Assembly: GCA_032207245.1 (NCBI GenBank)
Contig: CM063500.1
Span: 62,460,424-62,524,423, forward strand
Reading direction: 5' to 3'
Origin: Pardosa pseudoannulata
Taxonomy: Eukaryota > Arthropoda > Arachnida > Araneae > Lycosidae
Length of the DNA: 64,000 nt
How positions within the stretch are numbered: the stretch's first letter is position 1; every line of letters begins with the position of its first letter. The position numbers were made by a program, and so were the translations under genes. The notes under the pieces are model-generated. The model was given only the letters and a program-made list of their open reading frames with translations, did no database searches and was not told the DNA's origin. Below, in pieces: positions 12,382 through 23,500 of the stretch.

Positions 12382-13770
12382 ATACATAAAAATTATTACA
12401 TATAAAATATCTAACTAAAATTCTTCTTTTTCTTTTTCTCATTCATTACTACCTAACTTCCAAGCTTTAAAATATCAAATTTAAAAGAGTGCTCACTGAC
12501 TTAAATTCTTTTTATTCATCTTTCAAAACTACCGATAGTACAAAAGCTAATTTTCTGTCCGTTGGCCACATTTTTTAGTAATTGCATGAAAATAGTTTCA
12601 CTTCTCTAATAAACTAAATTTCTGCCTGTGTGGTTTTCGAGTTAACTTAAAGGATCAAAGTTCACTCATGACTTCCAAAATACAGTGAAACAAACTAAAT
12701 CAAAGTTAATAAAAAGATACTTTCCTCTACGAAATAGTTAAAGTTTAATTAAAGTAACACAAGGAAAAATACTAGTGGGTTACGAAATATAAAAAAAACA
12801 AAACGAAAATTTTATTTTCCTTGAAAGTTGTTGAAGGATTTACAGCATTTTACTTTATTTGAAAGATAATACTTTGTTTAGACAAAACAAAGTGAACTTT
12901 AATAAAAAGATAATTTGCTTAACGAAATGATAAATTTAGGATAAACTGATTAGAAACTATACTGCACAATTTACAAATTCTTTATATTTGAAATGCAGTA
13001 TGATTAATACAATAAAATTTTCTAGTATAAAATATTCTTTTATAAATACAATTAAAACTTTCTTACCAAACTGGCTTCTGCCAGCACCATAAAAGCTGCA
13101 ATTACAAGGACCTGTAAAAAAGGAAAATAGTATTACGGAAAAATAATTCTTTATGTAATATAAAGAATGTAATCTGAAATTAAATTTATTTTGATAAAAC
13201 TTTCAATTAATTAAAAATGCATTAAAACGTGTGCTATGAAAAAATGTTCTTAAATGTTACATTTTACTATTTAAAACAAAATAAATATAGAATCAATGTT
13301 ATATTATTTTCTTCCAATTAGAGTAAATGAAATAAAATATTATTTAATGTTACTTATAACACATTTCTATAGGAAACATACATTATATGAAATTATATTT
13401 TACATCATATTTTATGTATACTTAAAGTTCGTAAAGGACTCAAATCATAAATTGCTTCCTTATAAAATTTTATATTTTATAAAACTTTATGAAACTTTTT
13501 CTTCATGCTACTACATTAAATAAAATTATTTCTCTGTTATATATTAACAAATTTTAGTTATAACCCATTGCATTAAAAGGAAATAATTTTTTATATTGCA
13601 CTATAATAATTTTATGCTACATGTTGAATCTCATTTATAAAAGTAGAGAATTTTCCTCTTATTTTTGCAACAAATGGAAATAGTTCAAAGTAAAAGGTTT
13701 TCGTATAATGGATTATTGTGAATGCATTAAATGACATTACTGAAGGGTTAATACAAACCTTAGAGAACAT
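10889..13770 (-). CDS. Gly/Tyr-rich RR cuticular protein, paralogue 2 (three exons)
   Basis: Secreted cuticle protein of 183 aa, almost identical to paralogue 1. Exons are 13770-13759, 13111-13067 and 11383-10889, both introns phase 0. The signal peptide is the same as in gene 1 (MFSKVLVIAAFMVLAEAS). The RR region spans about residues 30-95 (GSYGFTDARGVKRQVDYVAD visible). The Gly-rich tail has the same decamer number as gene 1, with one GLGYG variant and SNAPYAGG in place of SDAPYAGG. The reading frame is intact and there is a TATA promoter and poly(A) signal, so it is probably functional. Intron 2 (11384-13066) is longer than in gene 1 and carries a block of about 220 bp, absent from gene 1, that is strongly conserved in gene 3. 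A relic of another copy lies about 830 bp upstream. Confidence 0.93.
12343..12381. repeat. (CA)n(TA)n microsatellite in intron 2 of cuticle gene 2
   Basis: ACACACACATACATATATAT-type run inside the intron; not present at the matching place in genes 1 or 3. Confidence 0.9.
12733..12965. promoter_or_regulatory. Intronic block conserved between cuticle genes 2 and 3
   Basis: This part of intron 2 is nearly collinear with 32140-32345 in gene 3. Shared landmarks include AAATACTAGTGGGTTAC, TATTTTCCTTGAA and AAAGATAATTTGCTT. It contains an inverted repeat ACTTTGTTT..AAAACAAAGT. Surrounding intron sequence is less conserved. It may be a cis-regulatory element or a common insertion; no function is shown. 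Confidence 0.4.
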
Positions 13771-13798
13771 TTTGTATTTTTATCCACTGCTGCAATGC

Positions 13799-13835
13799 AC
13801 TGATAACACACATTTGTAATGTGCCTCTATTTATA
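13799..13835 (-). promoter_or_regulatory. Core promoter of cuticle gene 2 (TATA box and initiator)
   Basis: TATAAATA at 13835-13828 and initiator TCAGT at 13803-13799 on the minus strand, upstream of the ATG at 13770; spacing as in gene 1. Confidence 0.75.
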
Positions 13836-14036
13836 CTTGAAAGTCTGAAAACGAAATTGAGATTAAATGTCGCGCGTCATTAGTTTTGTGTTTCATTTCT
13901 ACATTTCCAATATCTTTAACAGAAGAATTTAAGTTCAAGTTCAGGTTGTTTTCAAATCGAGATCTTTCATGAATGTTAAAAAAGAAAAAATTCCTGCTAC
14001 CAGGATTTTAATATAAGAACATATTTCAGTAAAGAT
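13836..14036 (-). promoter_or_regulatory. Conserved upstream block of the cuticle genes
   Basis: About 200 bp upstream of the TATA box align by eye with 2680-2885 (gene 1) and 33886-34062 (gene 3). Shared landmarks on the plus strand include TGAGATTAAA, TTTTGTGTTTCAT, TTCAGGTTGTTTTCAAATCG and GATTTTAATATAAGAAC. It is likely proximal regulatory sequence, but recent common descent of the duplicated genes explains the similarity equally well. Confidence 0.45.
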
Positions 14037-14599
14037 CTTTTAAGGAATGTTTTACTTCTGTTGAATATAAAGATAATACGAATATTTTATTGGAGAATTT
14101 ACATTGAAAATGAACGAGTTTCAAAGCTATCGTAATTAAAAAAGAGTTTGTTGATGTTGGTTTTTTCAGAATTTTACAATTTTTTGAATCAGACTTATCC
14201 AATATCAAGCATGTTCACGACAAGAATCATAAACATGTTTCGAACCATATACGTCTACTATTTTCTCTAACGAATATTAGGAAGTCAAATTTTCGTTCTG
14301 TGCTCGACAATGCTCATTTAACTGCTGCATAACATGTCGTTGAAGCAAATAGTTTTTGTCCGAAATCGAAAGCATTATGTGATCAAAAAGATCTCAGATT
14401 TCCAGCTTTAACGGATATACAACTCTTATTAGTTATTAGATTCGTTTTGCTTCAGTTGTGTAATTAGAATCTGGATAATAAATCCAATACTTTTGAACAT
14501 TTAAGAGTCTGGCTTTTCATTTTACTTCCAATAAACTATCTTGTTCTTGACGTAAAATGTTTTCTATACCACCAAAATGGACCATACAGTTTATTTTAT

Positions 14600-15099
14600 T
14601 AATTTTATATATTTAAGTGTCAAAATTTTTTAGTATGAAATATTCTCTTATAAATATTAGTAAAAAATTCTTACCAAACTGACTTTTGCCAGGACTATAA
14701 AAACTGCAATTACAAGAACCTGTAAAAAGGAAAATAGTATTAAGGAGAAATATGTATTTATGTAATATAACGGATGCAATCTGAAATTAAATTTATTTTG
14801 AGACAATTTTCAACTAATTAAAAGTGTATTAAACGTGTGCAATAAAAATGATCTTATAAATGTTATTTTACTATTTAAAAAAATAAATGTTGAATTCATG
14901 TTATTTATTTTTCTTTCAATTTGAGTAAATAAAATAAAATAATATTTAATGTTATGTATTAACACCTTTCTATAGAAAACATACATTATATGAAATTATT
15001 TTTTACATCATACTTTATGTGTACGTAAAGCTCGTAAAGGACTCAAATCATAAAAAGCTTCCTTATAAAATTTTATATTTTATAAAACTTTAGGTTTTG
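14600..15099 (-). pseudogene. Relic of a fourth cuticle gene: exon 2 with flanking introns
   Basis: A 45-nt exon copy at 14719-14675 on the minus strand retains the acceptor (TTTTTACAG) and donor (GTAAGAAT). It reads VLVIAVFIVLAKVSL, against VLVIAAFMVLAEASL in the intact genes. The flanks match gene 2 introns, from about 12990 through 13500; the block ending AAAATTTTATATTTTATAAAACTT at 15099 is closest to gene 2. Neither exon 1 nor exon 3 is present nearby, so this is a partial tandem duplicate, now non-functional. The signal-peptide cleavage residues have changed. Confidence 0.75.
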
Positions 15100-15451
15100 T
15101 GTAATTTATATATCCTTCTATATAGTAATGCTAATCTACAATTTCCCAAATACTATTTCACAATATTTTTCTTTTAACCCATTAATACCCAGATCACTTC
15201 AGCGGAAGACATATTGTTGTGTAAGATTTAATGGACTGCACAGAGTAGAGCAAATAAGAAATTTCAATGATCAGGAATGTTATATCCTGTTCATATTTCA
15301 TATTATATATTGTTTTAATCTTGAAAGGTGCCATTTATAAAATAAGAAAAACATCATGATAAAAAATTTCTCTGTTATCACTTGTAAACACAGTACTGTA
15401 ACGTGAAGTTTTGTTATAGAATGTCAGAATCCAAACAACAAGATTATAAAT

Positions 15452-16686
15452 AAGAGGTCACTCTGAAAGTTTTGAGATAAACTAGGATTTTAAAGTTATT
15501 CTAACAGTATTTTAGGTGTGTTCAAAGTAGTCTTCTCCAGCATCATTTAACATTTGTAGATGAATTGTCCACAGATTAAAGGCCTCAAGCCATTCATTTC
15601 TTGGAATAGATGAAAAAATGCATTTATAGCCACATCAATCTCTTCTTCTGAATGAAAACGACGTTCACGTAATTTCTTTTTTAGATTAAAGAATAACCAA
15701 AAGTCACACATAGCTAGGTCAGGTGAATACGACGGATGTTCTATCACTTTGTTTTTGTTTAAGAAACTCGACTGTTAATCAGGCTGTATGTGAAGATGCA
15801 TTGTCACGGAGAAGCATTGGTCTCCTAACATTCACTTCTTGTAGAATTTGTGGGAGACATTTAGTGGTGTACCAGTTTGCTGTTATTGTCTTCTGTCTTT
15901 CCAACTTGATGGCTTTGACTAACCCTGTACTTCTGAAGAAAACGGCCTACATCATTTTTGTCAGTGCGCGTTTTCTTTTCACCATTGTCGGTTTGGGATC
16001 ATCTTCAAAGACCCATACTTTGCTTTCTTGACGTGTTGGAACGTCAAAAAAAAAAAAAAAACGGTACGTACGTTTCACCACCCTTAACAATTTTAGAAAT
16101 GATACTGTGGCCACAATCATTTAGCAATTTAAGAATTTCTTTACTGATTCTGACACGCTACCCTTTTTGGTGCTCAGTTAGAATATGGGGAACCCAACGG
16201 CAAAATACTTTTTTCATATGTAATTCTTCATTAATAATTTTGTGTATGGGTGAGGATCCAATGTTAAGTTCCTTCTGTAAAATAGGTATAGAGATTCCAT
16301 TAACATTTTTCGTATGGCAGACACATTATCCGGGATTACTGCCGATGGCGGCCTTCCTGTTTGTTCTTCATCCTGAAGAAAATTGGGACCTCTGCTAAAT
16401 TCTTTAAACCATTTGAATACAGTAGCACGAGCTGAATATTCATCCCCAAATGCCAATTGCAACCGTTGAAAGTATTCTTCTTGATTTAATCCTGCTTTAA
16501 AATCGTAGAAAAGCATAGCGCGAAAATGTTCTCGCGTCAAATCCATTTTCTCTTCTGTTTAAAATTTATTCTACGCTAAACAAGTTGAAGTAAGTCAGTA
16601 AAAAATCGTCTGCTGTGTTAAAATACTTTTTATTTTAAACATAAACCCTAATTTTTATTTTGTAATTTCTAGTCTGCGCGTACCTA
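15452..16686 (-). mobile_element. Degenerate mariner-family element 1
   Basis: Holds the broken transposase at 15547-16546. The left end resembles AGGTCACTCTGAAAGTTTTG and the right end, reversed, AGGTACGCGCAGAC; the two match poorly, so the boundaries are approximate. Confidence 0.6.
15547..16546 (-). pseudogene. Mariner transposase 1, frameshifted
   Basis: The N-terminal part (16546-16214) begins MDLTREHFRAMLFYDFKAG and includes LQDEEQTGRPPSAV, the helix-turn-helix region and linker of mariner transposases. The middle lies in other frames (VWVFEDDPKPTMVKRKR, then RRPMLLRDNASSHT). The C-terminal part (from about 15747) reads HPSYSPDLAMCDFWLF. The second and third catalytic Asp contexts (DNASSHT, YSPDL) are visible. 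The first is lost in the damaged middle, where an A15 run sits near 16047-16062. Stops and at least two frameshifts make it inactive. Confidence 0.8.
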
Positions 16687-16689
16687 AAA

Positions 16690-17206
16690 AATATTAAAGT
16701 AACCCTCGTAATAGAAAATACTCGAAAATTTGGGAGATGTTCATAAGCCTGCAACTTGGTTTCACTAAGTAGTAAAAATCTTAAGAAGAAAATATAAAAG
16801 TTCAACAAACTATTTTTTAACTTTCTGTAAAAAAAAAAAACGGGAAAAAAAGACACATTTCTATTTTTTCTTGTTTAATTATACTTGAAGTCACTTTCAT
16901 ATGTCTAAACATGTCTTAAAAATTTCGTAGATCAACTTTTTTGTGGACGGGTGGCTGATAATTAGACCAAGACGCGAAAACCTGAAATGTACGGGGTGGT
17001 GGTTGAAATATGCACCAAAATCTTATTTTTCGAACTGTACTACTTAGCTGCCATATGTGATCACCAGAATTATCGTTATCAATCAATTTAACTATCAATC
17101 TTGTTATTGTAGGGTTAATTTTCACCCAATTTTAAAAATACACTTTTCCTCCTATTTATTTTTTTCAAAGGGGCAATATCAAAAAAGTTCACAAGTGGTT
17201 AAGACT
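16690..17206. other. Unassigned AT-rich spacer
   Basis: Between mariner 1 and the SINE. A short segment near 16940-17130 is less AT-rich, but no family motif is recognised. Confidence 0.4.
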
Positions 17207-17220
17207 TAATCCACAAATTC

Positions 17221-17397
17221 GCTGAGCGGCGGCTGAAGGGTAGAGAGCTGCTCTTCGGAACCGGAGTTCGCGGATTCAAATCCCACTATGGCATGAATGT
17301 TTGTAGCCGTTCGAATTCGGCTTTAAACTGTAGGTCCAGGTCTCATTACCCTTCGTGTGCAAAACAGTAGACCATAGCGCTCCAACCCAAATCAAAC
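17221..17397 (+). mobile_element. tRNA-derived SINE, copy 1
   Basis: Flanked by a 14-bp target duplication, TAATCCACAAATTC, at 17207-17220 and 17398-17411. The tRNA-like head has box A-like sequence and box B (GATTCAAATCC). The body has GTAGCCGTTCGAATTCGGCT and GTAGACCATAGCGCTCCAA, and the tail is CAAATC-type repeats. Confidence 0.85.
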
Positions 17398-18620
17398 TAA
17401 TCCACAAATTCCGAAATTTATATAACTACGAACTATATATTTCATTTTAAAACATAATAAATTATACTTTTTAAAATTTCAATTTCGTAACAGTTTTTAT
17501 TACTTTTAAATAATTAAACATACCATATCTTTAAAGTCTTACTTCACATAAAAAACCCAAATATTTTTTATTTATTTTCATTTAAAAATTTAGTTTTTTA
17601 TTTACATATTTCGGACTTTATCGTGTTATTTAAAAATTATATAACTTGAAATGATAAAAATTAGTTTTTTAACGTTACATTCTTATTAAAGAACTTTAAT
17701 AACATGTAAAAAATTCACTTTAAGACTATATTTTAATGATATTAGGTTGGGGGTTGGGGAAAAAAGAAATCCATTATTTTTGAGGGAAATTAATGACTTT
17801 ATTTAACATGTTTCGGATTGTCTGATTTGGGTCAAATATCCATCGTTTAGTTGTAAAATGTGTTACGATTTTAAAGGTAGCTTTATAATGCCTCTCTCAT
17901 AGAAGTCTTGGTCTTTATTGGCGAAAAACTCTAGTAATCGATTTTCAACTCAGGAATCTTATAACTCAGGAAGTTTTGCAATTCGAGAAAAAAGTGGTAA
18001 TCTCTTGGTTCCAGGTCCTGACTATATGTTGGATGCATTAAAACTTCTCAACCAAGACCCCTGAGTTTTTTGCGAGTCACTACAGACGTGTGTGGCTTGG
18101 CATTGTCTTGATGAAACACAACACCTCTTTTTTTTTGGCCAATTCTGGCCCTTTCTGGTCAATCGCTAGCTTCCAACGGTCCAGTTGTTGACAGTAGAGA
18201 TCTGAATTTAGTGTTTGGCCATACAGAAGCAACTCATAATAAATTATTCCTTTCCAGTCTCACCATATACACAGTAGAACCTTCCTGGCCGTTAGTTCTG
18301 GTTTGGCCACGGTTTGAGCTACTTCACCGCTCTTTGACTACGATCGTTTTCACACAATATTGTCGTATTTAACCCATTCCTAGTCACCATCAGTTTAAGA
18401 AATGGGTCGATTTCATTCCGTTTGGCAAAGGCTTCGCAGACGGTAATTCGATCCATCATGCTTTTTATTGTTAATTGGTGTGTCACCCAAACATCGAGTT
18501 TCTTTTTGAATCCAACTTTGCGCAAATGGTTTAAAACTGTTTTATGGTCCATCTTTAACTCCTGGACGATGCTACGACTACTAACATGCTGGTCAACTTC
18601 GATTATTTCTGTGATTTTAT

Positions 18621-19364
18621 CAGGGCTTCGAACCGGAACTGAACCGAAAACCGGAAAAAACCGTTATTTTGGTCGGAACGAAAACCGGAACTGAACCGAA
18701 AAAAATATCGGTTTATTTCGGTTCGATATATCTTTCAGCCATTTTGTTACTGTTACCAACTTATCAATATTTTCTAATTTAACGTCAACTTTATAATTAT
18801 CATTACATGTATACTGCTTCTCGATTTCCTATTTTGATATTTGTTGAAAGAGCGTTTTCAGGTTTGAAATTTATTCTCCGAGACAACAGAAGTAATCTCA
18901 GTGAAACCACGTTAGAAGATATATTAATAATTAGAGGCAATTTTCATATGTTAAATAAATAATATATTTTTTACATAATTATTGCAAGGCCAAGTGCACG
19001 ATGTGAGAGTCAAACGACGAATGTGGGTAATCATGAACCTAGTTGTCAAATGCGATTTTGATAATGGATAACAATGCCAATGCTCGCCGCTCTTATCGTA
19101 CCTGCTGTTTGTATCAATGCACATTGTGTACCAATTAAAAAAAGAATAAAATCTTCTAAATTTTGATAGAATTACATTTTTTGTTTATGATAGAATTATA
19201 TTTTTAGTACAAATAAGAATATACATAAAATGAAATTATTCATTTGGAACTGAACCGAAAACCGTTATTTTTGGCCGAGCGAAAACCGGAACTGAACCGA
19301 TATTAATTTTTTAGTTGAACCGGAACGAAAACCGGAACAAAAAAAATTACGGTTCGAAGCCCTG
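18621..19364 (+). mobile_element. hAT element nested in mariner 2
   Basis: Perfect 15-bp terminal inverted repeats, CAGGGCTTCGAACCG and CGGTTCGAAGCCCTG, flanked by a perfect 8-bp duplication GATTTTAT (18613-18620 and 19365-19372). Subterminal ACCGGAAC/ACCGAAAACCGG repeats occur at both ends. It is 744 bp long and an internally deleted copy that keeps only the transposase C-terminus. Confidence 0.93.
18828..18962 (+). pseudogene. hAT transposase C-terminal (hATC dimerisation) fragment
   Basis: Plus-strand frame reading VERAFSGLKFILRDNRSNLS and TTLEDILIIRGN, then a stop. The ERAFS..LKFIL..LS..LEDIL pattern is the hAT dimerisation domain. The rest of the transposase has been deleted. Confidence 0.8.
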
Positions 19365-20109
19365 GATTTTATCGACGTTTTCGACGACGCGCCTGCCTGT
19401 GCGAGGTACATCTTTAGCATCAAAAATGGCTGAACAGGAATCGACGAAACCTAAATTGCACTTAATTATCTGTTACAGTATCGGCACCATAAACACCATT
19501 CAAAATTTCAGTCGCCTGCTTTGCCTTTTTGCTTTATCAAAGAAAAACTGCAAAATGTACCAAATTTTCTCTTTGTTGACTTCCATTTTAAACACCCTGT
19601 AACTCACAACTGAATGGACCAAACAAAAAACAGTAAAAAAATATTTTTAGTGTGAAATGTCACCTTGACAATGAGCATACATTTGAAATTGTTTGATCAA
19701 TACTTTACGAGATATCGATCACTACAGCCATCTACCAAAAAAAATAATGGATTTCTTTTTCCCCAACCAAATAGATCAAAATTAGAATTGTATGATGAAG
19801 ATTTTAGGTTGACTTGAAAGGGACTATGTCCCTATGTGTAATAAAAGCAAATATAATTATATTTAACGAACTTTTAGATTAAGTTATACCTTGTGGCGAC
19901 TGACCAAAAGAGGTCGGGGAAGAATCGGTCATCATTAGGACACGCGTGGTTTTTATATTCTTTCAAGAATCAGGTGCTCAATTGAGATGAGTGGATGGCG
20001 CAGAATTTATGTCAGGGCCTATGAAGATACAACTGTGCTCTAAATGATAGTGGAATTGTTTCTTGGAATATTTACAGAATGAACTTTTAGAAAAAGAGAG
20101 TTTTTTAGG

Positions 20110-20240
20110 TAATCTATGAGCTTAGGTTTGGAAATCTGCTATGTACTTATACAAACATTCATAACAGCAGTGAGGCTCGAACCCAGAAACTCTAGTACTG
20201 AAGGGCCGCAACCTACATATTTGGCTTAGTCACCACAGAA
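20110..20240 (-). mobile_element. tRNA-derived SINE, diverged copy on the minus strand
   Basis: Reversed, it has CTAAGCCAAATATGTAGG, box B GGGTTCGAGCC and CTGTTATGAATGTT, matching the head and early body of the SINE family. No target duplication was identified, so boundaries are approximate. Confidence 0.55.
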
Positions 20241-20524
20241 TCACTGTATTTTTTGCTAACTGAAGCATGAAACACATGTAAACTCCAGTGTATATTAGTT
20301 TTTTCTACGAACTAAAACTGTTTTGTAATCATGGAAAATTTTATTGTACAAATTTTAAATGAAAAAACCAATTTTGGCATAATACATTAAGAAAAATTTC
20401 AGAAATAAAACCTTACGAAAGTATAAAGAAAGTTTGATTTTAAAAAATTAAATATTCATTTTCACCATCAGGAAAGGCAATTTTACAAGTTTCGAATTTA
20501 CGTCTGTATGTATGAATTCCATCT

Positions 20525-23500
20525 TACTATAAAACGGCCAGCTGCTGATAGTTCAAATTTGTATTTCGGATTGTTGTAACATTTAGTTGTACACCTCACT
20601 TTCTGACTCCAATATGAAATTCATGTGACAAAGTATTCGAATAAATGATTTCAAATGTATGATTGTATGTATGACTTCCATCTTACTATACAACGGCCAG
20701 CTGTGTAGTTCAAATTTGTATTTTGGAATTGCACATTTAGTGTACATCTTACTTTCTGATTGCTATATGAAATTCATGTGACAAAGTATTCTAATAAAGC
20801 GTATGCATGAGCTTGTATGTATGACTTCCATCTTACTATACAAACAGCTGCTAATAGTTCAAAGTATTTTGGAATGTTAGTAACATTTAGTTGCAACCTA
20901 CTTTCTGACTGCTATATGAAATCATGTGACAAAGTATTCTAATAAAGCGTATGTAACTGAATGTATGAAACACTATGTAAACGGCCAGCTGCTATAGTTC
21001 AAATTTGTATTTTGGAATGTTGCTAAACATTTAGTTGTACATCTTACTTTCTGATTGCAATATGAAATTCAGGTGACAAAGTATTCTAATAAAGCGTATT
21101 TGGCATGATATGTATGACTTCCACCTTAGTATATAACGGCCAGCTGCTGATAGTTCAAATTTGTATTTTGGAATGTTGTAGCATTTAGATGTACACCTTA
21201 CTTTCTGACTGCAATAGGAAATTCATGTGACAAAGTATTCGTATAAAGCGTATGTATGATTGTATGCATGACTTCCATCTTACTATACAACGGCCAGCTG
21301 CTAATAGTTCAAATTTGTATTTCGGAATGTTGTAACATTTAGTTGTGCACCTTACTTTCAGACTGCAATATGAAATTCATGTGACAAAGTATTCGAATAA
21401 AGCGTATGTATGATTGTATGCATGACTTCCATCTTACTATACAACGGCCAGCTGCTAATAGTTCAAATTTGTATTTCGGAATGTTGTAACATTTAGTTGT
21501 GCACCTTACTTTCAGACTGCAATATGAAATTCATGTGACAAAGTATTCGAATAAAGCGTATGTATGACTTCCACCTTAGTATATAACGGCCAGCTGCTGA
21601 TAGTTCAAATTTGTATTTTGGAATGTTGTAACATTTAGTTGTACATCCTTACTTTCTGACTGCAATATGAAATTCAGGTGACAAAGTATTCTAATAAAGC
21701 GTATGTAAGATTGTATGTATGACTTCCATCTTAGTATATAACGGCCAGCTGCTGATAGTTCAAATTTGTATTTTGGAATGTTGTAACATTTAGTTGTACA
21801 CCTTACTTTCTGACTGCTATATGAAATTCATGTGACAAAGTATTCTAATAAAGCGTATGCATGATTGTATGTATGACTTCCATCTTACTATACAACGGCC
21901 AGCTGCTGATAGTTCAAATTTGTATTTTGGAATGTTGTATAGAATTTAGTTGTACACCTCACTTTCTGACTGCAATATGAAATTCATGTGACAAAGTATT
22001 CGAATGAAGCGTATGTATGACTTCCACCTTAGTATATAACGGCCAGCTGCTGATAGTTCAAATTTGTATTTTGGAATGTTGTAACATTTAGTTGTACACC
22101 TTACTTTCTGACTGCTATATGAAATTCATGTGACAAAGTATTCTAATAAAGCGTATGTATGATTGTATGTATGACTTCCATCTTACTATACAACGGCCAG
22201 CTGCTGATCAGTTCAAATTTGTATTTTGGAATGTTGTAACATTTAGTTGTACACCTTACTTTCTGACTGCTATATGAAATTCATGTGACAAAGTATTCTA
22301 ATAAAGCGTATGTATGATTGTATGTATGACTTCCATCTTACTATACAACGGCCAGCTGCTAATAGTTCAAATTTGTATTTCGGAATGTTGTAACATTTAG
22401 TTGTACACCTTACTTTCAGACTGCAATATGAAATTCATGTGACAAAGTATTCAAATAAAGCGTATGTATGATTGTATGCATGACTTCCATCTTACTATAC
22501 AACGGCCAGCTGCTAATAGTTCAAATTTGTATTTCGGAATGTTGTAACATTTAGTTGTGCACCTTACTTTCAGACTGCAATATGAAATTCATGTGACAAA
22601 GTATTCGAATAAAGCGTATGTATGACTTCCACCTTAGTATATAACGGCCAGCTGCTGATAGTTCAAATTTGTATTTCGGATTGTTGTAACATTTAGTTGT
22701 ACACCTCACTTTCTGACTGCAATATGAAATTCATGTGACAAAGTATTCGAATGAAGCGTATGTATGACTTCCACCTTAGTATATAACGGCCAGCTGCTGA
22801 TAGTTCAAATTTGTATTTTGGAATGTTGTAACATTTAGTTGTACACCTTACTTTCTGACTGCTATATGAAATTCATGTGACAAAGTATTCTAATAAAGCG
22901 TATGTATGATTGTATGTATGACTTCCATCTTACTATACAACGGCCAGCTGCTTGATAGTTCAAATTTGTATTTTGGAATGTTGTAACATTTAGTTGTACA
23001 CCTTACTTTCTGACTGCTATATGAAATTCATGTGACAAAGTATTCTAATAAAGCGTATGTATGATTGTATGTATGACTTCCATCTTACTATACAACGGCC
23101 AGCTGCTGATAGTTCAAATTTGTATTTTGGAATGTTGTAACATTTAGTTGTACACCTTACTTTCTGACTGCTATATGAAATTCATGTGACAAAGTATTCT
23201 AATAAAGCGTATGTATGATTGTATGTATGACTTCCATCTTACTATACAACGGCCAGCTGCTGATGTTCAAATTTGTATTTCGGAATGTTGTAACATTTAG
23301 TTGTGCACCTTACTTTCAGACTGCAATATGAAATTCATGTGACAAAGTATTCGAATAAAGCGTATGTATGATTGTATGTATGACTTCCATCTTACTATAC
23401 AACGGCCAGCTGCTGATAGTTTCAAATTTGTATTTTGGAATGTTGTAACATTTAGTTGTACACCTTACTTTCAGACTGCAATATGAAATTCATGTGACAA

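Larger units (their letters stand above)
17803..19586 (-). pseudogene. Mariner transposase 2, interrupted by hAT
   Basis: Begins MEVNKEKIWYILQFFFDKAK at 19586, then a stop and frameshift. It continues DAKDVPRTGR and VVENVDKI up to the insertion, and resumes with TEIIEVDQHVSS. The longest clean stretch (18552-18319) reads DHKTVLNHLRKVGFKKKLDV and KRNEIDPFLK, typical of irritans-type mariners. The end reads YLTQIRQSETC and stops at 17803. The GDEKW catalytic motif is degraded (TRNGL). Inactive. Confidence 0.85.
17743..19770 (-). mobile_element. Mariner element 2 (irritans-like) with a nested hAT
   Basis: Terminal repeats match: GGTTGGGG..AAAAAAGAAATCCATTA on the left and, reversed, GGTTGGGGAAAAAGAAATCC on the right, both next to TA. 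The left end carries a small internal duplication (GGTTGGGGGTTGGGG). It contains a dead transposase (17803-19586) and the hAT at 18621-19364. Confidence 0.85.

Noticed and set aside
15723..16398. Plus-strand frames over the first mariner
   Set aside because: They are antisense to transposase motifs (DNASSHT, HPSYSPDL) that read on the minus strand.
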